Position numbers and translations under genes: made by a program. DNA of 64,000 nucleotides, taken from Streptomyces sp. E2N166 (GTDB lineage: Bacteria > Actinomycetota > Actinomycetes > Streptomycetales > Streptomycetaceae). The notes below the pieces were generated by a model, which did not search any database, was not told the origin of the DNA, and saw nothing but the letters and a program-made list of their open reading frames with translations. The stretch lies in NCBI RefSeq assembly GCF_003671715.1, contig NZ_RAIF01000032.1, positions 1,934,969 through 1,998,968 on the forward strand. Direction: 5' to 3'. How positions within the stretch are numbered: position 1 is the stretch's first letter; every line of letters starts with the position of its first letter. Positions 24,903 through 33,671 of this stretch are shown in pieces.

Positions 24903-25790
24903 GTGCTTCCACCTGAGACTCTGGCCGTGCGGTTCGAGGAACACCGATCTCACCTCAAGGCGGTCGCGTACCGCATGCTCGGTTCCCTGACCGAGGCGGA
25001 GGACGCGATCCAGGAGACCTGGCTGCGGTTGTCCGGCTCCGACGACCGCCGGATCGACAACCTCGGAGGCTGGCTGACCACCGCGGTCGGCCGGGTCTGT
25101 CTGGACATGCTCCGTACCCGGAAGCGGCGGGGCGAAGAGCCGCTGGAGAACCGGCTACCCGATCCGGTGATCAGCCGGGAGGACGGGACCCACCCTGAAC
25201 AGCAGGCTTTGCTGGCCGACTCGGTCGGACTGGCGCTGCTGGTGGTGTTGGAATCACTCAGCCCGGCGGAGCGGCTGGCGTTCGTGCTGCACGACATGTT
25301 CGGGCTGTCGTTCGAGGAGATCGCGCCGATCGTCGACCGCACGCCCGGAACGGCCAAGAAGCTGGCCAGCCGGGCCCGGCTGAGGGTCCGCGGAGCGACG
25401 CCACCCCCGGATCCGGACCGGTCCGGTCAGCGCCGCGTGGTGGACGCCTTCCTTACGGCGGCGCGCGGCGGCGACCTCGAAGGACTGCTGACGCTCCTGG
25501 ACCCGGACGTGGTGCTGCGCGCGGACGGCGGTGTCCTCGCCGGGGGCCTGCGGACGATCCGTGGTGCCGTCGCCGTGGCTGGGCAGCTGGGCACGTTTGA
25601 GCGGATGGCCACCGCCGCCACCACGCACCCGGCGGGAGTCAACGGCTTCGCCGGACTGGTCAACACCATGGACGGGCAGCCGTTTTCCGTCATGAGCTTC
25701 ACCATCACCGAGGGGAGGATCGCCGCCATCGACATCCTGTCCGACCCCGAGCGCCTGGCAGGGCTGGACCTCGCGGTCGTGGAAGGCTGA
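24903..25790 (+). CDS. ECF41-type RNA polymerase sigma factor (SigJ-like)
   Basis: A 295-residue extracytoplasmic-function sigma factor. The sigma-2 region is HLKAVAYRMLGSLTEAEDA with IQETWLRLSG. Sigma-4 contains SPAERLAFVLHDMFGLSFEE and the helix-turn-helix IVDRTPGTAKKLASRARLR. A SnoaL-like C-terminal extension of about 110 residues is characteristic of ECF41, with the RADGG motif and DPERLAGL near the end corresponding to the family's DGGG and NPDKL signatures. The extension controls core binding in studied members. GTG 24903 has GGAAAGG eight bases upstream; ATG 24876 and GTG 24897 are alternatives. It precedes a carboxymuconolactone decarboxylase-like gene, the standard ECF41 partner and target. 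Confidence 0.9.
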   Translation: MLPPETLAVRFEEHRSHLKAVAYRMLGSLTEAEDAIQETWLRLSGSDDRRIDNLGGWLTTAVGRVCLDMLRTRKRRGEEPLENRLPDPVISREDGTHPEQQALLADSVGLALLVVLESLSPAERLAFVLHDMFGLSFEEIAPIVDRTPGTAKKLASRARLRVRGATPPPDPDRSGQRRVVDAFLTAARGGDLEGLLTLLDPDVVLRADGGVLAGGLRTIRGAVAVAGQLGTFERMATAATTHPAGVNGFAGLVNTMDGQPFSVMSFTITEGRIAAIDILSDPERLAGLDLAVVEG

Positions 25791-25801
25791 TCCTTTTCGC
25801 T

Positions 25802-25846
25802 GTCGGCCCCTTTCCGAAGACTCCGGGTCCTCGGGAGGGGGCCGAC
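25802..25846 (+). terminator. Terminator hairpin after the sigma factor gene
   Basis: GTCGGCCCC (25802-25810) pairs with GGGGCCGAC (25838-25846), starting 12 bases after the stop codon. It separates the sigma gene from the next gene, which has its own candidate promoter. Confidence 0.6.
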
Positions 25847-25899
25847 GCGTGCCGGGAGTCACCGGCCCGTCCCCCACCGGAAAGCTGTCGGGCGCAGCC

Positions 25900-25926
25900 G
25901 GTCACCTTCGTTTCCTCCGGAACGTC
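25900..25926 (+). promoter_or_regulatory. Candidate ECF41 promoter of the decarboxylase-like gene
   Basis: GGTCACC (25900-25906), 16 bases, CGTC (25923-25926). The layout is the same GTCAC-17-CGTC as upstream of the sigma gene, 65 bases before the start codon at 25991. Confidence 0.5.
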
Positions 25927-25990
25927 AGTGCAGTGAACGAGCCGAACGGGCGCGCCCGAACGGCCCCGCATCCTGGAAGGGACACTCCCG

Positions 25991-26515
25991 GTGAACGCAA
26001 CGGACGCCACTGAGAACAACCTCGACGCCCTGACCTCCCGCTTTTCCGACCCGCAGCGGCTGGTTCCCGAACTCGCCGACGTCAGCACCGCCCTTTTCAA
26101 GATCGTCGGAAACGGAACGGTTCCGCGGAGGACCGTCGTCCTGGTCCAACTGCGCGCCGGGCAGCTGGTCGAGAACACGTACTTGACGGTGATGCACGCC
26201 GGCAACGCGCGCCGTGCGGGGGTGCCGGAGGAGAAGGTCGCCGCTGTCGCCTCCTGGAAGGACGCCCCCTACTTCACCGACGCCGAGCGGGTCGCGCTGG
26301 AACTGGTGGAGGCCGTGCTCACGCCGGGCGGGCCTGGGGAGCGTGTCTCCGGCGCCCTGTACGCACGGGCGGCCGAGCACTACGACGCCAAGGCGCTCGC
26401 CACCCTCGCCATGGCGATCGGGCAGGTCAACTTCTTCATCCCACTCGCGCTGATCGGCAAGCCGCTGCCCGGTGTGCCGATGGCCGAGCAGTGGCGTACG
26501 GCCCCGGCCGGCTAG
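25991..26515 (+). CDS. Carboxymuconolactone decarboxylase/AhpD-fold protein lacking cysteines
   Basis: A 174-residue all-helical protein starting at GTG 25991 with a GAAGGGA ribosome binding site. It follows the CMD/AhpD-like fold: LVPELADVSTALFKIVGNG, then VLVQLRAGQLVENTYLTVMH, AGNARRAGVPEEKVAAVASW and FTDAERVALELVEAVL. In most ECF41-linked members the central helix carries the peroxidatic CxxC-x3-H; here the sequence is ENTYLTVMH and the whole protein has no Cys. Thiol peroxidase activity is therefore unlikely. It could act as a ligand-binding or non-redox relative. It is the probable regulatory target of the preceding sigma factor. Confidence 0.85.
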   Translation: MNATDATENNLDALTSRFSDPQRLVPELADVSTALFKIVGNGTVPRRTVVLVQLRAGQLVENTYLTVMHAGNARRAGVPEEKVAAVASWKDAPYFTDAERVALELVEAVLTPGGPGERVSGALYARAAEHYDAKALATLAMAIGQVNFFIPLALIGKPLPGVPMAEQWRTAPAG

Positions 26516-26681
26516 TTCCTGCAGACCCCTCGGACACGGCCACGGAGAGGCCATGAAGGCCTTGCGAACCATGCCCCTCCGGGCCCGTCCCGGACCCGTT
26601 CGGCCATCGCTCCGATTCCACCGAGCCCACTTCTGCCAGAGCCCCGGATCACGAAAGCCCACGGAAGGAAGAGCATCGTCC

Positions 26682-27956
26682 ATGAGTTCACCCAAGCTCT
26701 ACCCCCCGCTGCTCACACCAGCCGCATCAACGACACCGGTATCACTTGACGAGACCACGCGTCCGGCGTCCGCCACCCGCACTGTCTGGCACGGTGCATG
26801 GACAACGCCGGTCATGCGGCCCTCCGGGGCACCGTGGTTCGAGACCTGGGCCGAACAGGGCTTCCGCGACCAGTCGCTCCGGCAGGTCGTCCGCGTGAAC
26901 ACCGGCGGCACCGAGGTCCGGATCCGGGTCTCCAACGCCTACGGCACCACACCCCTGCACCTCACAGGCGCCAGCGTCGGCCGCACCGCCTCCGGTGCGG
27001 CCGTACGGCCGGGAACCATGCGTACCCTGAGGTTCGCCGGCTCCCCCTCCACCACCGTCCCCGCACAGGGCCGCGCCGTCAGCGACCCGGTCGCGCTGCC
27101 CACCGAACCACGCGAACAGCTGACGATCACGCTGTACTCCAAGGCGGCCACCGGACCGGCCACCTACCACCAGGTGTCGATGACCACCACCTACCGCGCC
27201 GAAGGCGACCACCACCGCGACCCGGACGCCATCGCCTACACCGACAAGGTCGAGCCCGCGTTCGGATCCTGGTACTTCCTGGAAGGAGTCGAGACCGCCG
27301 GGGGACGCCCGCTGCCGCACGCGGTCGTCGCCTTCGGGGACTCCATCACCGACGGGTTCGGCGCGACCATCGACGGCGACGACCGCTACCCCGATGTCCT
27401 CGCCGAGCGCCTGATCGCCGCCGGTCGTCCCCGCCCGGTCCTGAACGCCGGTATCGGCTCCAACAAGCTGCTCACCGACTCGGCCCTCGGCGGTGACGCG
27501 GGGATCTCGCGGTTCGTACGGGACGTCCTCGACCAGCCGCGGGTCGGCACGGTGATCGTCCTGATGGGCACCAACGACATCCAGCTGAGCGACGACCCGA
27601 CGGGCGAGCCCGGCCGCGACACCCCGCCAGTCACCGCGCGGCGGCTGATCGACGGTCACCGCGCACTGATCCGCGCCGCCCGCGCCCGAAGGGTCAAAGT
27701 CGTGGGCGCCACGCTCACCCCCTACCGGCGGTCTGCAGGCTGGTCCGCCAGGGGCGAGGCCATCCGTGCCCAGGTCAACGAGTGGATCCGCACTGGCGGA
27801 GAGTACGACACCCTCGTCGACTTCGACCACGTCCTGGACGCTGACGGCACAGGCCGCATCCAGGACGGCCTGCACATGGGTGACCACATCCACCCCAGCC
27901 CGGCCGGCTATCGGGTCATGGCCGAGGCCATCGACCTGGCCGCCTTGGAGCGGTAG
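26682..27956 (+). CDS. SGNH/GDSL-family hydrolase
   Basis: A 424-residue esterase-like protein from ATG 26682 with GGAAGGAAG upstream. After an N-terminal beta domain (residues about 30-200, TVWHGAWTTPVMRPSG) the SGNH hydrolase begins with block I VVAFGDSITDGFGA (catalytic Ser near 220). Block II is LNAGIGSNKLL, block III is VLMGTNDIQLSD and block V is DGLHMGDHIHPSPAGY with the catalytic Asp/His pair. Members hydrolyse esters of lipids, sugars or polysaccharide acetyl groups and are usually secreted. Here the N-terminus lacks a clear hydrophobic signal, so it may be cytoplasmic or its start may lie elsewhere. It may belong to the ECF41 regulon by position. Confidence 0.85.
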   Translation: MSSPKLYPPLLTPAASTTPVSLDETTRPASATRTVWHGAWTTPVMRPSGAPWFETWAEQGFRDQSLRQVVRVNTGGTEVRIRVSNAYGTTPLHLTGASVGRTASGAAVRPGTMRTLRFAGSPSTTVPAQGRAVSDPVALPTEPREQLTITLYSKAATGPATYHQVSMTTTYRAEGDHHRDPDAIAYTDKVEPAFGSWYFLEGVETAGGRPLPHAVVAFGDSITDGFGATIDGDDRYPDVLAERLIAAGRPRPVLNAGIGSNKLLTDSALGGDAGISRFVRDVLDQPRVGTVIVLMGTNDIQLSDDPTGEPGRDTPPVTARRLIDGHRALIRAARARRVKVVGATLTPYRRSAGWSARGEAIRAQVNEWIRTGGEYDTLVDFDHVLDADGTGRIQDGLHMGDHIHPSPAGYRVMAEAIDLAALER

Positions 27957-28071
27957 ACACGCGACGTAGTACGCCGCGGATCTCCGCTGGGGGCAGGGGG
28001 GCGGGCAGGAACTTGCGGGGGGAGCGACGGGAGCGTGCGAGGTCGGTGAAGGATGATGAGGTGCCGGGCAA
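27946..28071 (-). pseudogene. N-terminal remnant of a nitroreductase
   Basis: The minus strand reads SSSFTDLARSRRSPRKFLPA then PLPPAEIRGVLRRVSTAP, the conserved N-terminus of FMN-dependent nitroreductases (RRSxRxF with a following Pro-rich turn). It ends abruptly and overlaps the tail of the SGNH hydrolase gene on the other strand. No FMN-binding C-terminus is present. Confidence 0.55.
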
Positions 28072-28151
28072 GATTGTTTCTCTCCACGGCGAGCAGTCAC
28101 CGCCGCCGGCGGTCGCCGCGGTTCGGCGCGGGGGCCCGGGCACCGGGAGGG

Positions 28152-28889
28152 TCACCGGTGAGCGGCGCGGTTCATCTCGACGACGTCGTCGAGGGAGGGG
28201 TTGGCCGGGAGGGCGGCGAAGCGTTCCGGGACGCTGTCGCGGACGGCCGCGTCCTTGACACGGTCGGCCGCGGCCAGGGCCGCCGGCAGTTCCGCAAGGG
28301 TCAACTCCGTGCAATAGGCGGGGCTGTTGGGCTGCTGACGCCAGGAGTCGGCCAGGGTGCCCGCGTCGTACGGGTCGAAGCCGGTATCGTCCACCAGGCT
28401 CATGGCCACCTTCCGCGCCTCGTCGAAGTCGCCGGCGACTGGGATGGCGATACGGCCGGGGGCCCCCGCCGGGACGCTCCGGGTGCGCTGGGTCTCGGCC
28501 AGCGCGGCGTTCCACGCCTTGACGACAGGACGGCCGAGCAACTCGGCGGTGTACCCGCTCTCCACCTGCCCGTTGTCCACCGCCTCGATCGGCTCGCTGA
28601 GCATGCCCGGGTAGTAGTTCGAGGTGTCGATGACCACTGTCTCGTCGGGCGCCGACGTGAGCAGGTCAGCGAGTTGGCCCGCCACTCCGAACGGGATCGA
28701 CAGGACGATCACGTCCCTGCCCTGGACCGACTCCGCCAAGGCCACTGCGCGAGCCCCGGACTCCAGCACCTCGGCCCGCACGGTCTCGGGCCCGCGGGCA
28801 TTGGCCACCTGTACGTCGTGACCGGCGGCACTGAGCTTGAAGGCGAGGTTCCCGCCAATGGCGCCAGCGCCTATAACAGTGATTCTCAT
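28152..28889 (-). CDS. F420-dependent NADP oxidoreductase-like protein
   Basis: A 245-residue Rossmann protein starting at ATG 28889. The N-terminal RITVIGAGAIGGNLAFKLSA and QVANARGPETV are the NADP-binding motif of the F420-dependent NADP reductase family, followed by DVIVLSIPFGVAGQLADLL and VVIDTSNYYPG. Family members transfer hydride between F420 and NADP, and many actinobacterial homologues with this short architecture reduce other substrates. It lies 139 bases downstream of the TetR gene on the same strand and may be controlled by it. Confidence 0.85.
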   Translation of the reverse strand: MRITVIGAGAIGGNLAFKLSAAGHDVQVANARGPETVRAEVLESGARAVALAESVQGRDVIVLSIPFGVAGQLADLLTSAPDETVVIDTSNYYPGMLSEPIEAVDNGQVESGYTAELLGRPVVKAWNAALAETQRTRSVPAGAPGRIAIPVAGDFDEARKVAMSLVDDTGFDPYDAGTLADSWRQQPNSPAYCTELTLAELPAALAAADRVKDAAVRDSVPERFAALPANPSLDDVVEMNRAAHR

Positions 28890-29028
28890 GATGTGTCCTT
28901 TGAGGGTCGCGCCAGCCCAGAGGGGCAGCGCGAGGCGAGGCTGCCCAGTGCGCAGCCGGAAATTGTGGGGTGCGTCGAGGACGGATCGGAGGTGGATGGC
29001 GGGAGGTGTGGAGCGGGTGTCCGAGCTG

Positions 29029-29622
29029 CTACGCCTGGATGTCCCGCTCGAGATAACCGGTCGCGATAAGCGAGCGGAGGCGGTCTAGTGACTCCGCCTC
29101 GGTGCCGTTGCCCTTGATCCAGGCGATGGAGCAGGCCGCGAGGAACAGGTCGTACCCCCGTACCGACGCGCGCACGTGCCCCGCGAGCTGCGCCGCTCGC
29201 ACGTACCGGTCGGTGGCGGTGATGAGTAGGTCGCAGGGGATGGTGAGCGGGCTGTCCGGCTCCTGGGCCCTGGCCGCGGCCATGAGCGGCTCCGGAAGGC
29301 CGTTGTAGGCGCTGAAGTACTCCTCCATCGCCTGCAGCCACTGCTTCAATGCCTCGGCCGGGTGATCGAGTTGCTCGATGCCCGCCTGACGCGACATGAG
29401 CTCCTCGGAGCGCGTCTGCAGTACGGCCGCGAGCAGCGCTTCCCGGGTGGGGAAGTGCCGGTACAAGGTGCCGGGCCCGACGCCCGCTTCCTTGGCTACC
29501 GCCTCCAGGGAGGTACTGACCCCGTGTCGCAGGAAGTGCCGCTGTGCGGTCTCCAGGAGGGCCGTGCGATTGCGCTGCACGTCCGCGCGAGGCTTGCGCC
29601 CCCGCTGTGCGTCGGCGTTCAT
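29029..29622 (-). CDS. TetR-family transcriptional repressor
   Basis: A 197-residue regulator with ATG at 29622 and GGAGGG six bases upstream. The N-terminal DNA-binding domain has the typical ALLETAQRHFLRHGVSTSLE, AVAKEAGVGPGTLYRHFPTR and EALLAAVLQTR segments. The helical ligand domain ends LDRLRSLIATGYLERDIQA. It resembles the TetR proteins that control NADPH-dependent reductases. A perfect 15-base dyad lies directly upstream (29664-29709) and is the likely operator, suggesting autorepression. The next gene on the same strand is the F420/NADP oxidoreductase. Confidence 0.9.
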   Translation of the reverse strand: MNADAQRGRKPRADVQRNRTALLETAQRHFLRHGVSTSLEAVAKEAGVGPGTLYRHFPTREALLAAVLQTRSEELMSRQAGIEQLDHPAEALKQWLQAMEEYFSAYNGLPEPLMAAARAQEPDSPLTIPCDLLITATDRYVRAAQLAGHVRASVRGYDLFLAACSIAWIKGNGTEAESLDRLRSLIATGYLERDIQA

Positions 29623-29663
29623 ACGCCCTCCTGTCTGTCGAGATCCTGCGGCCGCGTTGAAAC

Positions 29664-29709
29664 GGATGCTGCCTCCGTATACGTTGAAAGTAAAACGGAG
29701 GCAGCATCC
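29664..29709. promoter_or_regulatory. Perfect inverted repeat, probable TetR operator
   Basis: GGATGCTGCCTCCGT (29664-29678) and its exact reverse complement (29695-29709) flank 16 AT-rich bases containing GTATACGTT. The dyad sits 42 bases before the tetR start codon. The AT-rich centre probably holds the promoter. Confidence 0.65.
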
Positions 29710-30069
29710 GGTCAAATCGGTGAGCGATCCACGGGGCTGGACGGCCGGGCCCGGCTGTTCCGGCCAGAGGGACGTCTTCGACCGGATGATCGGCTGCTTT
29801 CACCACTGCCTTGCTCACCGCGTGTACCGGCTGACCTCGGCGGACTGCGGGAACTTCGAGCCTGTTGGGGCATGTGTATCCCAGTCGGCCTACTGGGGCG
29901 GCGGTTTTCGTGTCTGGCCGCTGTGGAAGCCGTTCTCGCCGCCGGGAAGGTCGTGCTGCACCCCACCATCGCCGATGCCGACGGATCGGCGTTGCTGGCT
30001 GCCCACTCGCGAGCGGTCGGCGAGGCGTTCGGGTCGTCGACGACACTGGGAGGGTCTGCCCGATGGCAG

Positions 30070-30468
30070 GCGTGCGGAGCCGTCGGGCTGGAGCAGGTAG
30101 GGCAGGGCGAAGGGCGGAATTCGCAGGTTGCGGTTCAGCTGCTGGTCCGCGAACGTCAGCACTTCCTGTTCGGTGCGGACCACACTCGGGTCGGAGCCGA
30201 CGTCGCGCAGGGGCGCCATCCGGCGTTCGCCGAGCCGCGCTCGGTCGTCGCTGCCCACGCACAGCATGCCGACCATCGCACCGAAGCCGACCATCGCACC
30301 GAAGTCATCGCGCAGTGGCAACCGGCACGACAACGGGATGTTCACCGCGGTCTGCAGGCTCTGCGTCCACTGCTCCGGTGGGTCCGGCGGAGTCGCTGAC
30401 CAGTCCACCGCGGCGAGGTCCTGGCCGACCTCCGCCTCAGCGGCGAACACGTCCGGTTGCCCGGCCAT
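30070..30468 (-). pseudogene. PAS/GAF sensor histidine kinase remnant
   Basis: The minus strand gives VGQDLAAVDWSATPPDPPEQ and WTQSLQTAVNIPLSCRLP, the start of a large streptomycete sensor kinase family. It then skips directly to LPLRDDFGAMVGFGAMVGML and LGERRMAPLRDVGSDPSVVR, residues normally more than 80 positions later. An 18-base tandem duplication (30271-30306) repeats FGAMVG. No kinase domain follows. The gene is internally deleted and truncated. Confidence 0.65.
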
Positions 30469-30478
30469 GTGGCCGGCG

Positions 30479-31312
30479 TCATGCGTTGACGGGCCGTGTT
30501 CCCCATGCTTGGAAGAGTGTGGCGTGTACGACCAGGGTGCCCGGATCGTCGAGGTGCCGGGAGAGCGCTTCGATGTGGTCGTCCAGTTCGGCGTCGGTGA
30601 TGAGGTCGTGCTCGGTGAGGGCCGATCGGCATAGCTCGGCTCGGTCGACGAGCAGGGTCTGGTACGGGTCGGTGTGCTGGAAGACGTGCGTCGACGCCTG
30701 GACCTGGACGTCCTGGAGTCCTCGTCGGCGCAGCATGCCGGGCAGTCGGCGGCCCAGCAGCACGTCCATGCCGTTGCGGCGCCAGAGTTCCGCGATCGCC
30801 GTGACGAGGCGGTCCCAGGAAGGGTGGGGCGGTTCGCAGATCCGGGTCAGCCAGTCGACGTCCTGCACGGCCACGGTGCCGCCGGGCTTGGTCAGGGCGA
30901 CCATTTCGTCGAGGACCTGGTCGGTGTGGGGGACGTTCATGAGGACCAGGCGGGTGTGGACCAGGTCGAAGAAGGACTGCGGCAGACCGGTGTCCGCCGC
31001 GTCCGCGCTGGTCAGCGAGACGTTGGACAATCGGTGTTCGTCGATGGTGCGGCGGGCCATCTCGATCATGCGGGGTTCGGCGTCCACTCCCGTGACCTGG
31101 CCCGTCTTCCCGACTCGTTCCGACAGTGCGTCCATGATGCCAAGCGGTCCACAGCCGACGTCGAGGGCTCGGCCGCCCTTGCCCAGCGGCAGTCGGTCGA
31201 GTAGGGCGTGTGTGTCGTCCTTCAGAAGCTCCCCTTGGAAGATCAGGCGTCGGCGCTCCTCGTCCCTGGCTCCGAGGAGGTAGGGGGACGGGGTGGAGGG
31301 GGTGGTGGTCAT
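30479..31312 (-). CDS. SAM-dependent methyltransferase (last gene of the panD cluster)
   Basis: A 277-residue class I methyltransferase. Motif I is GRALDVGCGPLGIMDALSE, followed by the acidic ribose-binding residue in VTGVDAEPRMIEMA, then SLTSADAADTGLPQSFFDLV and LTKPGGTVAVQDVDW. The start ATG 31312 overlaps the stop codon of the upstream oxidoreductase (ATGA), so it is translationally coupled as the final gene of the operon. It would methylate an O, N or C atom of the cluster product. The acceptor is unknown. Confidence 0.85.
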   Translation of the reverse strand: MTTTPSTPSPYLLGARDEERRRLIFQGELLKDDTHALLDRLPLGKGGRALDVGCGPLGIMDALSERVGKTGQVTGVDAEPRMIEMARRTIDEHRLSNVSLTSADAADTGLPQSFFDLVHTRLVLMNVPHTDQVLDEMVALTKPGGTVAVQDVDWLTRICEPPHPSWDRLVTAIAELWRRNGMDVLLGRRLPGMLRRRGLQDVQVQASTHVFQHTDPYQTLLVDRAELCRSALTEHDLITDAELDDHIEALSRHLDDPGTLVVHATLFQAWGTRPVNA

Positions 31313-32421
31313 GGGCTTTCCTTCTGGTCGGGCGGGGAGACGGAGGTCTGCCGCAGCCGGTCCCGGAGTTTGAGGAGGTGTCGGCTCAGGTCAGGCAGGT
31401 CGGCGGGGCGGAAGGCGGTGGGCAGCTCGGCTCCGTAGGCGCGAAGGGCGGCGTGCGTGCCGGAGGTGAAGCGCAGCAGGCCGTCCTCGCCGAGCCGCAC
31501 GCCGTCGAGGTGCTCGCGCTCGCGGTGGAAGGCGACGGCCTCGGCGCGGGAGAACCCTGGCGGCAGCCGCAGTGAGAGGACGGTGCCGGCGATGCGGACC
31601 GGGTAGCCGCCCGGCAGCCCGTGTGGCGCCGGCAGGTGACCCGTGTAGGAGGCGGCGGGGTCGGTGAGGGCGTGCAGCGCCGGCACGGCGCTCTGGGCGC
31701 CGAGTTCGTTGAGGAAGTCGCGGGGCATGGCACGGACCTCGCCGAGCACCTCCGGCAGTTCGATGAGCGGGGCGCCGTCCAGCCATCCGGCGGCCTCGTC
31801 ACGCGGGTCGTCCGGGGCGCTCAGGTGTGCGTGGTGTGCCAGCAGCGACAGGCGGCGGTCGTCACGCACGCCGAGCCGGGCGCGGGTCGCGGTGGCGAGG
31901 GTGGCGACGTTGCCCAGGCCGCACAGCACGGGCAGGCCCTCGGCGTGCAGCGCGGGGTTGACGAGGTCGGGGAAGCAGGCGTTGACCACCCGCGTGCCGG
32001 GTGAGGCGTCGATGCAGGCCAGTACGGAGTCGCGGACCAGTGCGGCCTGGAGCGGCAGTGTGGCGCCGAAGCCCGCCCGGCGCAGCAACCGGGACCAGTC
32101 GGAGTCCCGGGTGCGTGCCTCGCTCGGCGACTGCGGTGAGGCGCAGACGATCAGCAACGCCGGTCGCAGGGCCTGCAGGAGGGGGCGTAGCCGGTCGGCG
32201 GGGGAGAGGCCGGCGTCGTGGGGGACGAACCGCACGTGCGTGCCGGCCAGTGTTCCGTGTCCGGTCGCGAGCGCGGCCACGCCGCGGGCTCGCTGGTGCG
32301 TGCGGCCGATGACGTGGACGGTGGAGACGCGCTCCGGGCGATGGGCCAGGCCGCGCAGCAGGCCCTGGGCGAACGCTCCGGTTCCCAGTACGGCCCACGC
32401 ACGGGCCGGGGCGCTGGTCAT
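31309..32421 (-). CDS. NAD(P)-binding Rossmann oxidoreductase of unknown substrate
   Basis: A 370-residue protein from ATG 32421, which overlaps the upstream stop codon (ATGA). The N-terminus is a Rossmann fold: AWAVLGTGAFAQGLLRGLAH with STVHVIGRTHQRARG as the second strand. The middle has LLIVCASPQSPSEAR and VVNACFPDLVNPALHAEGL. The last 130 residues are predicted to be alpha/beta without a recognised family. The arrangement resembles opine- or saccharopine-type dehydrogenases, which join an amino acid and a keto acid reductively, but the assignment is weak. Its coupling to the neighbouring genes indicates a biosynthetic step. Confidence 0.7.
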   Translation of the reverse strand: MTSAPARAWAVLGTGAFAQGLLRGLAHRPERVSTVHVIGRTHQRARGVAALATGHGTLAGTHVRFVPHDAGLSPADRLRPLLQALRPALLIVCASPQSPSEARTRDSDWSRLLRRAGFGATLPLQAALVRDSVLACIDASPGTRVVNACFPDLVNPALHAEGLPVLCGLGNVATLATATRARLGVRDDRRLSLLAHHAHLSAPDDPRDEAAGWLDGAPLIELPEVLGEVRAMPRDFLNELGAQSAVPALHALTDPAASYTGHLPAPHGLPGGYPVRIAGTVLSLRLPPGFSRAEAVAFHREREHLDGVRLGEDGLLRFTSGTHAALRAYGAELPTAFRPADLPDLSRHLLKLRDRLRQTSVSPPDQKESP

Positions 32422-33638
32422 GGCGTCACCGGTACCGGCGTCGGGACAGTGCCGGCGAAGAGCGAGCCGATCGGGAGGGTGTGCGGGGCCGGCATACCGG
32501 GACAGCGGGCGCTGAGGTCGAGTCGGGGCGGGCGTTGGCCGTCGGTGAAGTAGACCGGTACGAGTGAGCCGTCCGGCCGGTGGGAGAGCAGCGGGTTCGC
32601 CACGAGGAAGTCGCGCAGGGCGGGGGTGTCGCGGCGCGCGTACAGGCGGATGCGTTTGGTGGAGAAGTGATTCGGTGGGAGTTCGACGCGCGGGCCGAGG
32701 CGGCGTTTCCACTGGAAGATGCCCTTGCTGATGAACGCCTCCGTGCCGTAGAAGTCGACGCGGGGGACGCCTTGCGCTTGTGCCCAGCGCAGCAGGTGGT
32801 GGTAGACCGCTTTGAAGGTGCCGTCGCGGTAGAGCTGCTCGTCGCCGTCCAGGACGCCCAGCAGGCGGGTGGTGAGCGTGGTGCCGTCGGCCGACCAGTG
32901 GCACAGGACGCCCGCCACACGGTGACCCGCGTCGGTCAGGAAGAAGAGACGGCCGCTGGGCAGGACGGCGTACCGGGCAACTGGCCATGCCTCGGTGCGG
33001 CTTCGGTCGCCGTGCCGGGTCGCCATGGTCGGCAGATGCATGCGCAGGTAGAAGAACTCGAGGGCGTCAGGAGTGGTGTCCTCCGTCCACGCCCAGTCGT
33101 GTCGTGCGTGGTCACGGCGGAACTGCCAGCGTTCGCGCTTGGAGATCTGCCGTTCCAGGTCGTCGAGCTTTGCCGGGACGTCGACCGTGAGATGGATGCG
33201 GAAGGGTGCGGTGATGCCGTGTCCCGCAGGCAACTGGGCCAGTCGACCTGATTCGGCCCCGATGACGACCAGGTCGGCCGGAGGCAGCGCGCCACGGGCG
33301 AGATCGCGCCACGCTACGAGGGCCTGTTCCCGGCCGCCGGTGTCCATGCCGAGCATGCTTCGCTGGTGTTCCAGCAGCTGGAGGATGTTGGTGCGGCCGG
33401 CGGGGAGCCCCACGTAGGCGATGTCCAAGAGACCGTGCCGCTCACGGGAGACGACGGCCTGCACCCGCGACGGCGCGTCGTCGACGCGGCTCCGGGTGGT
33501 TCGCCAAGCCGGGTGCCGACTGTTGTTCCAGGTGTAGCGCAGGCGCGCGGGCAGTGCGGAAACGAGCCCGGCCGCCGGGTGCGGGGCGGCCGGGCGGGCG
33601 GGCGTGGCCGGTTCGAACGAGCGGGGTGAGAGCAGCAA
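32418..33638 (-). CDS. FemAB/GNAT-fold acyl- or aminoacyl-transferase-like protein
   Basis: A 406-residue protein. The C-terminal half has the GNAT-like FemX/BioF2 pattern: FLTDAGHRVAGVLCHWSADG, DGTFKAVYHHLLRWAQAQG, VDFYGTEAFISKGIFQWKRR (a YG-x-F-x-KxxFKRR-like ending). Such proteins transfer an aminoacyl group from tRNA or an acyl group from CoA to an amine. The predicted start is TTG 33638 with AGGGAG upstream. It is the third intact gene after panD and might condense beta-alanine or a derivative with another unit. This is inference from context. Confidence 0.65.
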   Translation of the reverse strand: MLLSPRSFEPATPARPAAPHPAAGLVSALPARLRYTWNNSRHPAWRTTRSRVDDAPSRVQAVVSRERHGLLDIAYVGLPAGRTNILQLLEHQRSMLGMDTGGREQALVAWRDLARGALPPADLVVIGAESGRLAQLPAGHGITAPFRIHLTVDVPAKLDDLERQISKRERWQFRRDHARHDWAWTEDTTPDALEFFYLRMHLPTMATRHGDRSRTEAWPVARYAVLPSGRLFFLTDAGHRVAGVLCHWSADGTTLTTRLLGVLDGDEQLYRDGTFKAVYHHLLRWAQAQGVPRVDFYGTEAFISKGIFQWKRRLGPRVELPPNHFSTKRIRLYARRDTPALRDFLVANPLLSHRPDGSLVPVYFTDGQRPPRLDLSARCPGMPAPHTLPIGSLFAGTVPTPVPVTP

Positions 33639-33671
33639 AGGGGCTCCCTGTCGCGGCGGGAGGGCTGGGGT

